Part shown: in pieces, positions 13,501 through 25,500 of the stretch
Numbering within the stretch: position 1 is the first letter of the stretch
How the letters are laid out: each line of letters starts with the position of its first letter
Made by a program: the position numbers and the translations under genes
Origin: Prinia subflava
Lineage: Eukaryota; Chordata; Aves; Passeriformes; Cisticolidae
Length of the DNA: 64,000 bases
Direction of reading: 5' to 3'
NCBI RefSeq assembly: GCF_021018805.1
Contig: NC_086247.1
Coordinates: 137,743,602 to 137,807,601 of the forward strand
Notes under the pieces: model-generated
Seen by the model: only the letters and a program-made list of their open reading frames with translations
The model's database searches: none
What the model was told of the DNA's origin: nothing

Positions 13501-16500
13501 ACATTGGCTAACAGCAGCCTGTTGAAATTTGAGATGGTTTAGTTCAAAATTGCAGAAATAATGGATTCCAAGGTCTACTAATAAATACTGTGTCAAGGCT
13601 GTTTTAGTGTTGGCAAATGCATTAGCTCTCTTATCTTCTCACCTGAAAAATATGAATTTAATTGTAAGATTCTTATCCAATAACTTAGTTTTATGTTGTT
13701 TCCCTGTAATTAAAAAAAAGTAAAAAAAAAAAATCAGAATAACAAGTGTAGTGACTTAATGAAATATTACTGACTTTTACAATGACTAGCAATTTCTAAA
13801 ATCAGTTGAAATGAATGACTGAATCATTAAGATGCTGTTTCATAAGGTGCTTTATGTTTTGGACTTGTGCAGATTCTTGAGAGTATGCCAATGACGGACA
13901 AAGTTGAAGAACTGCTACAAGTGATAGGCCCATTCTATGAAATAGTAGAAGATAAAAAGAACAGAGGATCTGACCTAACATCAGGTTCGGACAAATAACT
14001 TTCTTTGTACTAATAATCATAACTCAGTGTTTGGGGGCTTGTCTTCTGTAAATGATTTAAAAGCTAAATGTTGCATCTCTCTGTTCATTCTCTTTACCGT
14101 ATGGCAGTTCGAATGGAGAAAGTCTCTAAGTATTTGGAAGGTAGGAATAATAAATTATGTGTAAATCCATCATTTCCATTGTTTTGGTGCTGTAGGAACT
14201 TCCTGCTAACACTTGTGACTTGTGGGCTTGCCACCTCATTAGGCTGGGTTTTGTTTTACTTTACTTTTGAGGTGATTAGGTCCAGGAAGCTGCATGTTTA
14301 GTCCTTGTCCATGGCCTTTTTGAGCTGTTGAAGGAAGCCTGAAGAAAAGAGAGTATTTAAAACAAAACAACTCTCCCAACCAAATCTATTTTGTGCCTTT
14401 CCATGAAGAAAATCAACAACTAATGTGTACTGATACATTCTGATGTAGATGTGGATTGTCAAACTGAATGTAGTTCTGGTAATCCAGCTCTGTCATCTAA
14501 TCTAAATTTTTTTTAAAAAAATCAACATTCAAACCTCATGTTTTTAAAATTATGGCTTCTCTAATACATACAAGTTTTCTGAGGTTCAAGGTCATGAGGG
14601 GAATATTTAAACATTTTCAATTACTGACAGGTGGCAAACCTAGTGGTGTCACAGCTGCATAAAAATCAGTGTGTTGATTTTTATTTAGCAAAACCATTGT
14701 AAGAATGTTTTGATCATACCAGTTATTATGTTACAGGTAATGTGTTCATAAGGCTGTTGTATAAGTCTTACAGTTGTTTAAATCTGGCTTAAAATGACAT
14801 TTAAAAACTGAAATGCAACTGGGCAAAACTTGAAACTGTTTTAAAAAACCAAATCCATTGCACAAATAAATTGGTTAATGTCTTTAAGAATTATGAATCA
14901 ACTGGTCAAGTTGCCTTTTGTGTGTAGCTTTTTTCCCCCTACCTTAAAGGAATGTGGTTTCATTATCAAGCCTCAGAGAAACAGAAATAATTTTTCATTG
15001 TTTTTGGGGAAAAGCAGTGGTAGAAGTTCTTACATGGCCTTTTGAAAGAGGGTGTGACATTTTTCGCAACTGAACTTGTGTGTACTTCATGTGTGGGACG
15101 CAATAGGTTCGCCTGACGGCTGGATTGATGGGCAGGTAAGAGCAGCAGTAGATTCAGGTCAGTGATCTGTGTAATAAGGATTTACTTATACTTGGTGTCT
15201 GTGGCACAGTGCCAGAAGCCACTTGAAAAAATTACTTGCATAGATACAAAGAGAATCATGGAAGTGTACCTGTTTCCATAACAAATCTAGCATACTTGTG
15301 TTTTAAACAGGCAGTTTAAACATAAGGCAGTATAAGTTAAACAGAATAGCAGATTTCAGCTTTACTTTGTGCTGTCATTGGTGCAGTAATTCTGGTGATA
15401 TGTCATCATTCATACCGCTTACAGGTGTAACATCTGATTATGCCACAATAAATTAGGACAGAATTTTCACAAAGTCCCTTGTATGTTACAACTTTACCAT
15501 TGCATTTTAGGTTTTGAAGCCTTTTCTTTGGTGCTCTTACCACTTCCCTGATTAAAAAAAGTGAAGCTGGAAATAATTATTGTTGTTGGCAGTACAGATA
15601 TCAAAATATTTTGCAGAAGTATAGAAGCATGGTTACCTTCAGTCTTTCACATACACATTAAAGAATAGAACCAATGTGCCCTGTCTGAGATGCTGCAGAT
15701 GCTGGTAACAGTGCTGTTAAAAATAGACACACAGTTATGTTTTGATTGTGTGAATTTATCCAGTCTTGTTTCTTTCCTTACCCCCAAGTCCCCGCAGTCT
15801 GTAAATTCTGTTGTGGAAAGTGTGTTTTTCAGGGGCAGCCTTTTCAGTTGGTATATTCTGAAAACTGGGCCCCTCTCTTGACTGCCTTGCTTCATATTGT
15901 ACCCCTATCTTCTGGTCCATTCTATTTCGAGTTTGCCTTCCATTATTCCATCAAACTTTAATCTGTATGCAGATCATTATCTAATTGTTTAAGAATTGTA
16001 TGCCACTGCCTCACAATTAACAGTTTCTTGAATTAGTGGAAGAGAATTGTCTGTAAGCTCAGTGTGCATCAGTTATGGCTTGTGTATTGTCTCTAGCAGA
16101 TTGTCCTCAACAGAAAAGTACAGCCTTTTATAATTGCATCTCTAATCTTGTGATTTCTTTGAAAATGTTAAATACAAACCATTGAAATACTTTCTGCATC
16201 AATAGAGCCTGTGGCTCCTTAATAAAGAACACTGATGTCTGGCATGTCAGCATTGAAATGAATGAATTGTAACATCTATTAGAAAACGAGGACAAACTTA
16301 CTGGACCCACGGGTTACAAATATCCAGACTTAAGTGTGTTGGTAAAGAAAGAAAAATAGAGAATACATTCCAATGGGCTGAGCACATCTAAGAGTTATTT
16401 CAACAGCATGTAACATAGGTATTTTTTGGAAAGGTCACCCTGCAGCTGTGTGAAATGCTTGACTTGTCTGGAAAGCTGTGTCAGTAGTCTCTTTCTGACA

Positions 16501-19500
16501 GGTATAAAGTGCTTCTTTACAGACAAAGTCATTGACAAATTATTTTGGGGTATGTGAAATACTTGACATCAAAGAAGAAAGTGGGCTCTTAGCTGACAGC
16601 ACTGCAGAGGAGAAGAGGTAGCTCTTGGAGCATTATAGAAGGAATCTTGTTTGTATCTGCTGGAAGAGTAGAGGGACACATAAGATGGATGGGTGCTTTA
16701 GAAGAGCAGCTTTTTAACTTTTTTGCACTTGCTAGTAGATGAACAAGAAATCTGATGTCTAAGTCAATGTTAAAAAGGCAAAGAAGCTTCAAAACACCAT
16801 TGCTGAGTAAAAGTGAATTTTTAGAATGGCCATTTTTGTTGTGTTAATAGCTGAAGAAGCTAAAGGTGGGCTAGGATTGGCACCCTAGTGATCTGATACA
16901 GGGTGGAAAATACTGAGATTTTCAGAACCAATTCATCCTTCAGAATATTCCCCTGAGAATGGTTATGAATGTTTTCTTTTTTCAGAATGAGAGTAAATCC
17001 AAAGGGGGGCAAGGAAATCTCTGTCTGACTGTCTCCCACACTAAGTTAAGGTATCTGAACAGCTAAGTAAAGTATCTGGAAATTGTTTACAAGTTGTTAA
17101 GTAGAATTTTTCTGTATAATCTTTTTGCTTTGTGATAAGGCATTTAATCTATTCTAAAATCCTCCCAAATAAAGATGACCCTTTGCTTGCATTCTGACTA
17201 CTAGTGGTGTTAGTAAACCTTTGTGAAAACCAAATGTTGCCTCCAGTAATAAGAAGTTAGGTACTGCAGAGTCTGTAGAAAGTTTCAGCATTATAATACT
17301 CTTAAATCTTTCCTTCCTAAGGAGCGTTTCTCTCCCGAAAGCTTTTCTCCCAGCTGTGTTGCAGTTGCACCACATGAAGGTCTGTTGAGGCAAGGTGCTG
17401 TGTAGTGCTGCATGTGCTGGTTTGGGACAGTGCTGATGGCAGCACGGGCTGTTAAGGAGGAACCTGTGAATGGCAGAAGCTGGCCTGGCTCACAGGCAGA
17501 CACAGCTGTTTAACAATCTGCCTGGTGTCTTCTTGCATTCCATATGGGAGCTAGGTTTAAAAGACAGTACTAACTGAGGTCTGTGTGCTCTTACAACAAG
17601 CAAATACATGTAAACATTTGTATTTCAAAGGCAGTAGTTAGTACAGGACATAGATCAACTTTGAAAAAAGTGAGCCTGTTTCTAATTACTATTTTCCAGA
17701 TAGAAATACTTTTCTTACTCTTAAAATACAATGTTTTCCAACTGTGTTTCCTTAGATTGCATATGACTAGTTTATCTTTTCAAATAGTTTTGTTTTCTCA
17801 AAGACCTTCTCAGGTTGTTTTCAACATCTTTGCTTTTGGGCCATTGCTCTGAAACACTCTGTTTGCCTCATAAGCTCACTTTTTCATGGCTGTTTGACTT
17901 CAAAGATACTTGCTTAACAGATTTCCTGCCCTTTCATTCCACCTTTCTTCACTAGGATTTTTACAGAACTCGGTGTCAGTGAATCTTCTTAGTCATTCAT
18001 AAGAAAGGAGAAAAGAGCTGAAATCCGTGTTGCTCTGAACTGCAGTGTGTTATTAGGTTCTGTTAGTGGCTGCACCACAATGAGGAGTTGCATTGAGGCA
18101 GGAGGAGCTGCTGGGTGTGTGGGTGAGTGAGGTTTTGAAAATCCCATCCTTTAAACTTTTCTCCCCTTCAAGTTTCCAATTATAAATTAACAGGTATAAT
18201 CAAGGTTACAAATGATACTCAGAAAGGCTAGTGTGAAACTTGCTATACAAATATTTTTTTGTTTAAATCTCAGTAGTTTAGCCTTCAGGAGTGTCTAGAA
18301 CATTCTCTCCAGCATTGGCTGCAGGATGAGGTTATTATAGAAGATTAAGGGCTGGGCCAGCAAGTTCCAGTCAGTGGAGAGTCTCAGTGAGCTGTGGAAT
18401 CAGTGTCTCAACAAGCCATGGCTTGTCCTGTTGCAATCTGTATGCAATAATGCCTGCTTCAGGCTTTACACACCAAATCTCAGCCTCTTTTGTGACTTGA
18501 CTTCAAGCTGATGGTTTATGTCAGTGCTGTCCAACAGTGCTGGAAATCAGGGCAGACTATCAGTGTAGCTCTAAGCCTTGAGCATTTCAACAGCTCCCCT
18601 CTCATACAGAGTGAGCAGAAAATATATTGCCACAGGGTGAGCAGCAAAGTATCCAAATGTGAAAATGGAAGATTCAAAATGGTTTCTTTCTAAGTGGAGG
18701 GAGCTATGAGAAGATTTCTTCTGTGGAAGAAGCCTGTCTGTATTGTGATTCATGCTGGGTTGAGTCAACAGTAACGGTTTTGGTGCATAATTGGTTCTTG
18801 AACTTGGTTTTTTCCTCCAGCCAGACAAGATTTTCCTGCAAAAAGGAAAGTAAATGTCAAAAGCTCTTCAGTTTTCATAATTTAGAAGATGTACCCACTT
18901 GGTGCAAAATTCTGGTGTCTTATATTTTAGCCGTGTTATTGTAGTTAAGATCTTATCATGAAAGAACTGGAATCTCTATTTCTCAGAGCTCTCTTCTACA
19001 AAGACAAGCTACAAAGAAGCAGTGGATAGAGGTGTGGGAGGCTGGGGAAGGACAGATGTAGGTAGTTGTATCCTGATTGCTGTCAGAAAAGTGCCCAGTG
19101 GACACGAACTTAACTTTGTCTAGCAAAAATAATTAATTATAGCCTTTAAGATGCATGGAAAAGCCATTTGTTTTACCTCTGATGCTGTGTTTGATATGGG
19201 CTTTGTAAAAGGCAGTTCAGATGGTAGGCCTGGAGCAGATGGCAGGAGAATATGGCCTTAGTGTTATTTCATTTTTGTTTTTTTCTGGTACAGGGCAAAA
19301 CAATTTTTGATTCAGGCTACAATGTGCGACTCAGCTATGTGGCCTTGTGTTGTTTTCTAGCACAATTCAGTTTTCTTTATAGGGTTCTGAGTTCACTGTG
19401 CTCGTGTTTTGTGTTTTCTGGGTCAAAACTCAAGAGTGTAAAAATGCTCCTTCCTAGTTGCCATGCAAAGTGGAAGTTCCATGATGACTTTATCTCTTCT

Positions 19501-22500
19501 GCACAGAGAAGAGCTTAGCAAGGTTTGCTCCTCCCAGAAGGAAGTAGTACCAGGCTTGGGGACATCCTGGATCCTCGAATGATGTTACTATGATGTTTCA
19601 AGTTACACCATCTAAGAAGCAGCTGTTTTTCATGTTTGTTCTCACATGCTGGCCGAGGTGCTGACAGAAAGCTGGCACAGCCTGGATCCTCTGCTCCCGC
19701 TGCACACGCGCCGTGTAACCGAGCTGTGTGTGCCTGGTGGCCCTGGACACCCGGGGGCCTTTGTGGAACACCTGCCAGTGCTGGGAATGCCTGGAGCAGC
19801 TGCTCTTCTGCCTGGCTTCTCTCTGCCAGGAAATCCCAGGCACATTGTCTCTACTGCAGAAGGCTGAGGAGCATCAGGGAGCAGGGAAATGTATCCAAGT
19901 CAACCCCAAAACTTGGTATCTGTATTTAAAAGGCACATATTCTGAAAATCCTTGGGAAAAGGTACTGGCAATACAGATGGAGATGAGAAACTCCTGAGAT
20001 ACTGAGAAGTGTAAAGGTCTGGGATGAGTAGTCAGTGATGCTAAATACTGTACTTGCAAGTTAATATAAATGTCTGAGAAGTTGCTGTTTTCTGTGTTTG
20101 TTCGTATCTACAGACTATTGTTTTAATGTTTATTAATGGTAAATAAAGATTTGAGTACTGTTGAATAAATTGTATTAAATACAGAGGCATCTCTTGGAGT
20201 GTAACAGCTTGAAAAGCACAGAAGCAGAGAGAGGAATGCTGACAAGGCTCTAGTCTTTTGGAGTATATTAAAAGAAAAATAAAAATGAGGAGAGGCCTTT
20301 TCTGTTACAATAAAGTTTAGGAAGACTAAACCACACACAAAAAAAAAAGAAAACTATATAGAGGAAGATGTGGCTGCCCCAGTATGTGTGCTTAGGGTGC
20401 ACATTTTTCAGAGAACTTGCACCTAATGCACTTAAATTTAAAAGAAATAAAACCATGGTAGTTAAAGTAACAATTTTTAGATTTTTCAGTCTGTATTTCT
20501 GACAGAATCTTCTAAAATCTCTTTTTATTTGTGATGGCTGCTTGTTTGAGTAGTGTAGAACAGATGTTACAGGGCAGGCTTGGAAATTTTCTTTGTAGTG
20601 TCCTATATTAAAAAGAATGCAAGGAAATGAGGGAATAGAAACTCTTCTTCTAGCTGAAGAGCTTATTGCTCCCAGATGCTTGCATGTACCCCTTGTGTCT
20701 CATGCAGTCACTCCTTGCAGTATTTGGTACATCAGTTTCAAAATGAGGTGGGGATTTGTGTAACCAAGTGTATTGGAAACAGCAGAACATGGTTGCACAA
20801 ACTTAGAATTGAAGCAGGGAGCCTACTTGGATCAGTAACAAGCATGAAACATCAAGGGGTGATGGCTAGAAAATAATTGTTACCTGATGATGAAAACAAT
20901 TTTGTATAGACTCCTTGAGGCTTAACGTAAACACACATGTGTGGGGAGATCTCTATACAAGGTGATACAAGTGTAGGTCATGGAAATAATCTTCTAGTGG
21001 TTAAGATTTTGCTGCTATTGAGCAGATAATAAAGTTATGGTATTTCATGAAAACGTTATTTTTATTAAACGGTGTACAAGGCTAGCTAAAATTTTTATCA
21101 GATCTTTCATGTGCTGTTGTAGACTGGCTCCTGATTACTGGTATTTTCAAAGCATGTGAGAGACTGTAGAACTTGTGTGAGGATGATACTGTGATGTACT
21201 GGGCTAGCCATCAGTACAGCTCCAGCAGTGCATGTTAATTTTGTATAAGAATTGCATGCCTGTTCATAAAACAAAAATACAAGGCATTTGAGAAAAACCT
21301 GCTGGGCAAAGTTCTTTTTGTAAAATGACCTTCAGGCTGAGGCAGATCCACAGAGGCATTTAAGCTCTGAACTCCCACCTGGGTAAAAACAGCCTAGAAA
21401 TATGTGGAGAGTTAAAAATCACATACTTACTTTTGAGAAACTTAGCCCCATTATACAGGTCATTGAGGAGAATTGTAGTGCTGCCTTTAAAGAAATATAT
21501 TGAAAGAAATATATTGAAAGAAATATATTTAAAGAAAAATCTTTGGATGTGTTTAAAAAAAGACTGGACATGGCACTTAGTGCTATAGTCTAGTTGAGGT
21601 GTTAAGGCATAGGTTGGACTTGATGATCTTAGAGGTCTCTTCCAACCTCATTATTCTGTGATTCTGTGATATTTAGAATGGCTTGTAGAAAATACCTTAA
21701 TAGAGCTGACACTAGAAAATAAACATCTAGTGAAAGCTTGTAGAGAAGCTGCATGTCTGTTTCTCACATCCTTTCCATCTTGCCTTTTTTATTTTTTTTT
21801 TTTTTTGTCAAATCCTTCTGCTTTCTATTTCAAGTTGTTACTGTTATACAGGTCCTACTATTTAGCATTAAAACCCCAAGCCCACACCCCAGGCTTTTAC
21901 AGAATAGAACTTCTTCTATGGCTAAAAAGCAGTACTGCTTTGATTTAGAAACTAGTCACAAATCTCACAGTTTGATGTTCTATGTAGTGAGATGAAAATA
22001 ATAAGCCAAGAGAAATTCCTGTATTATCTAAAGTAGGCCAACCAAAAAAGCTACTAACATTTTGCATGCACTTGAAGTGAGTGCATTAAATAAAGGGGTG
22101 AGGGGTGGCTGGCTGGGATTAGCACAAACCAGGTAAGGTTTTAAAAGCTTGCTTAACTTTTGCCATTCACACTGAGGATATACATTCCTCAGGGAACAGC
22201 CATTAACCTACTAGCAGGGGATGCAGAAGTCATGCTAGTTAGCTCTGCTTAGTCTTCAAACCTGTAACCCTCAGGATTAAATTGATGATTGACCATCATG
22301 TCTGGTTCCTTAGCAGATGCTCAGAGCAAGGAGAAGGGCAGCCAACCGTGGGTGTACCATGTAGGAAAAGCAATTGGGGATGGACCTGAGGATAGCAGTG
22401 TAAGGGCTCTGAGGAACAGCACACAATTAGGCCTGGCATTGCAGGAGGCCAAACTCTGTACAGGGTTGTGTTCTTAGAGTCTGCATCAAAGCCATTTATG

Positions 22501-25500
22501 CCTCTTTATGGTCTGTGGGAGCACTGTTGCCAAGAATGACTTTGTGGAAGAAATATGATCCTGATGGATTTCAGTTATTCAGGTGTGATGTGATACCATA
22601 AATCTGTAACTGTTGATACATTCTCTCAGTTCCTCCTCTTAATTTAAATGTATGTGATATGTCACTTAGAAGTTTCCCCAAATGAATTATCTCCTTACTG
22701 CAAGTAAGTGAAGAAAGAATGTGCTTGAACATTCAAAAACATTCCTTTCAAAAAGAAATAAAGTCAATCTTGGGAAAAACTGTGTGGTGTAGCTGGGGCT
22801 TTTTGCAGTACCTTTGGTAGGGTGCGGAGCTTTACAGTGTTAATTCTCCATCACAGCTCAGTGTTCCTCCTGGTCTTGTCTTTCCTGTTTACTCCCACGG
22901 CTGGGTAGGACACATGGATGATTGTGTCCCCACCCCTTGTTGTTAAAGGGAAGAGTGATGTGTGCCTTAGGGTGCCAGGGGGGCTGTGTCTGTGCCTAAT
23001 GCTCATGCTGGGAGGACGTAACTGCTGCCTCATCCTTCTTATGCTGCCGCTTCTGAGAAAAACATCTTGAGAACTGGGGTTCACAATTCATGAAACACAT
23101 TTGTGAGAAAAAAATGGGACTATGTTGGGATTTCTCTTTTGTGAAGCAAATTTCTGTGCAAATAAATAGTGTCCTTCTATGAGAAGAAAATGAGCAGGTG
23201 CTTATATTCTTGTAGTGTACAAGACAGACAATTGCTTTTCCAATTCTCATTTTACAATAAAGTAGGGGTGTTTTTAATCTTCAGATAAGAGATGAATTAA
23301 ATCAATCCAAAGCAGTGATGCAGGGTGCCCACAGAAACATTACCTTGCCATCAAAGTTAATAAGGTGAACTTAAGGTGAACTTAATATTTAACATATTCA
23401 TTGTTACTATACAATAAGTTATTTTACCTTTTTGTCTTTTTTAAAGTGCTGTGGATAAGCTTGGAAACTAGAGAAATGTGGGAAGGCTCTTCATTGGAAG
23501 GTTAATGTAGAAAAAAGCCTTAGCTTTAAATTACCATGCAGCAAGAGAAAGTAGTGAAGCTGGTTTGGCAACTCCAGTGTAATTGGATATTATTTTGCTG
23601 TTTAATGTTAAGCCTAAATGTGAGAATAAATCTTTCAGGGTTGTGACAAGAGAACATAGAAATTATGCAAATGAAATGCTGTGGTGACAACTAAAAGAGT
23701 CAGATTTCAGCCTTGGAGCTAACATGAAAACTGCAAGTGTCTTACAGAAACTGTCCCCTCTTTGTACCTTTGTACTCTGTCCTAACATAGGAAGCTTAAG
23801 TGATCATCAGGATGTATTTGACCATAACTTTTTTTACAGGAGGTGGTAGAATTGTCCCTTCTGTACTTCATATTTTTAAATCTTTACCTTTCAGTTTTTT
23901 GTACAGTTACAGTAAATTGTGATCCTTGGAGTGATCAAAGATGTGGAAAACAGAGATTTAGTAGTTACTTTGTCCATTTCAATATTTGTTTTTGAAAATA
24001 TTTAGGAAAAAAAAGCTCAGTGTATATATTAATTTCAACTTGTTCAGTGAAATCAGAGAATTTATTTCCATGTGTCATTTGTTAGGTAAATATCTGTATA
24101 AATGTGAGTCTTCTTACCATATTTTGCATCTGCCTAAATTAGAGCAGATATTGTGGAATATTAGTGGAATATTATGTTTACCTTATTCAGAATTCTGTTG
24201 TTCACATAATTGAATAAAATGTTTCAAGATTTGCCTTTGAACTGTGAGCAGGTTTGAAGTATTTCAGCCCAAAAGGGAAATTCTGTTAAAGCAGTGACTT
24301 CTGGGATTAAAAGAACATGACCACGTCAGTCCCAGATGCAGCTGTAACCTAAATTCAGTAATAGGCTTGGTCTGAGACTCCTCCTGAAAGTGGCTGCAGT
24401 CTCTTCCCTGGGGGCTGCCTCAGTCATTGAGAATATCTGCAGCAGCAGTCAGGCTCTCAGTGATGGGCCACAAAAAAGAAACATTGAACAAATTAATAAA
24501 GAGCTTAGAGAAATACTCTGCATTATTTGATATATCTTCTGATATGGAGGTGCTTTTGTAGATCTGTGACTGATCATTTTGGGGGTGGTAGTGGTGGTGT
24601 ATGTTTGTTTCCTTTAAAATATATCTTTTTTTCTTTGCTTTTTTTTCTTAGACCTTAGTAATGTTATGAATTCCACTCCAAAAATAAAAGCTGTAAATGG
24701 AAAAGCTGAAAGCAGTGATAGTGGAGCAGAATCAGAAGAAGAAGGGCTTCGTGAAGAGGAAGAAAAAGAAGTGCAGATAAATGGAAAGGGTAAGTTTTCT
24801 GGAGCATTGTGTCTCCCAGATTTGTTCTTAGCCACCTAAGTGACAGAAAATACCAAAGTATCATGAATGCTGTACTTTTTCAGGGGAATTAGATGCAAAT
24901 AGATGAGAATGCATAGGTGAAAGATGTCTGTGTTTCAACCTAGGCTGTAAGAATTAAAACCAGTACAAATTTGCAAGCTATGCCATATGATTTTGACTTG
25001 CCTAGCAAGTTCTATCAAAAGGTTATCTAAATATTTATACACTGCATCGTTTTGGGTTTTGTTGCCAGTGCTTTTTTGTAAGAGCTATGTATGGCTACAT
25101 GGCCTGTAAGAGTAGAATTGAAAATTACTTCTTTTTCTTCAGACAAAACAAAACAGAACTTTCAGTAAGATTTATTTAGAGGGTCCATAAAGAAGTGGAT
25201 GCTGATACAGCAGCATCTAGTGAAAACCAAATGAAATCAGATATTTAGAATTCTATACAGATGTCCTCCAAGGACATTAGGATCATTATTTAGTTTAGAA
25301 GAGACACCTACTTCAGATTTACATACTTATGTTTTAAGTATCTGCTCTTTATGCTTTTGTAAGAACAGAACAATCCACACAAATTGGAATATAGGAGTAT
25401 TTAGATGTTTTGTTCTGCAGATACATTATATATACACTCCATTAGCAAGCTAGCTGCTTGAAGAAATATGGTTGGAGCTATTAGGTATAGAGCTTTCTTT

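Larger units (their letters stand above)
7507..13872 (+). other. ACBD5: ACBD5 introns 1-3
   Basis: Intron 1 (7507-8670) leaves the CpG island and then holds an (AAT)6 run at 8021-8039. Intron 2 (8792-10217) shows nothing beyond unique sequence. Intron 3 (10291-13872) holds a 19-bp tandem duplication at 12520-12557 and a GC-rich block at about 12770-12990 of unresolved origin. A 168-codon open frame at 11431-11937 has no family resemblance. Confidence 0.8.
14141..24651 (+). other. ACBD5: ACBD5 intron 5 (10.5 kb)
   Basis: The largest intron in the window. It contains a splice-site-flanked 29-base candidate cryptic exon (15107-15135), a GC-rich patch open on both strands (about 19640-19870), three 14-bp tandem units (21489-21530) and a CR1 3' end (21549-21671). 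No nested gene or structured RNA could be supported. Confidence 0.75.
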
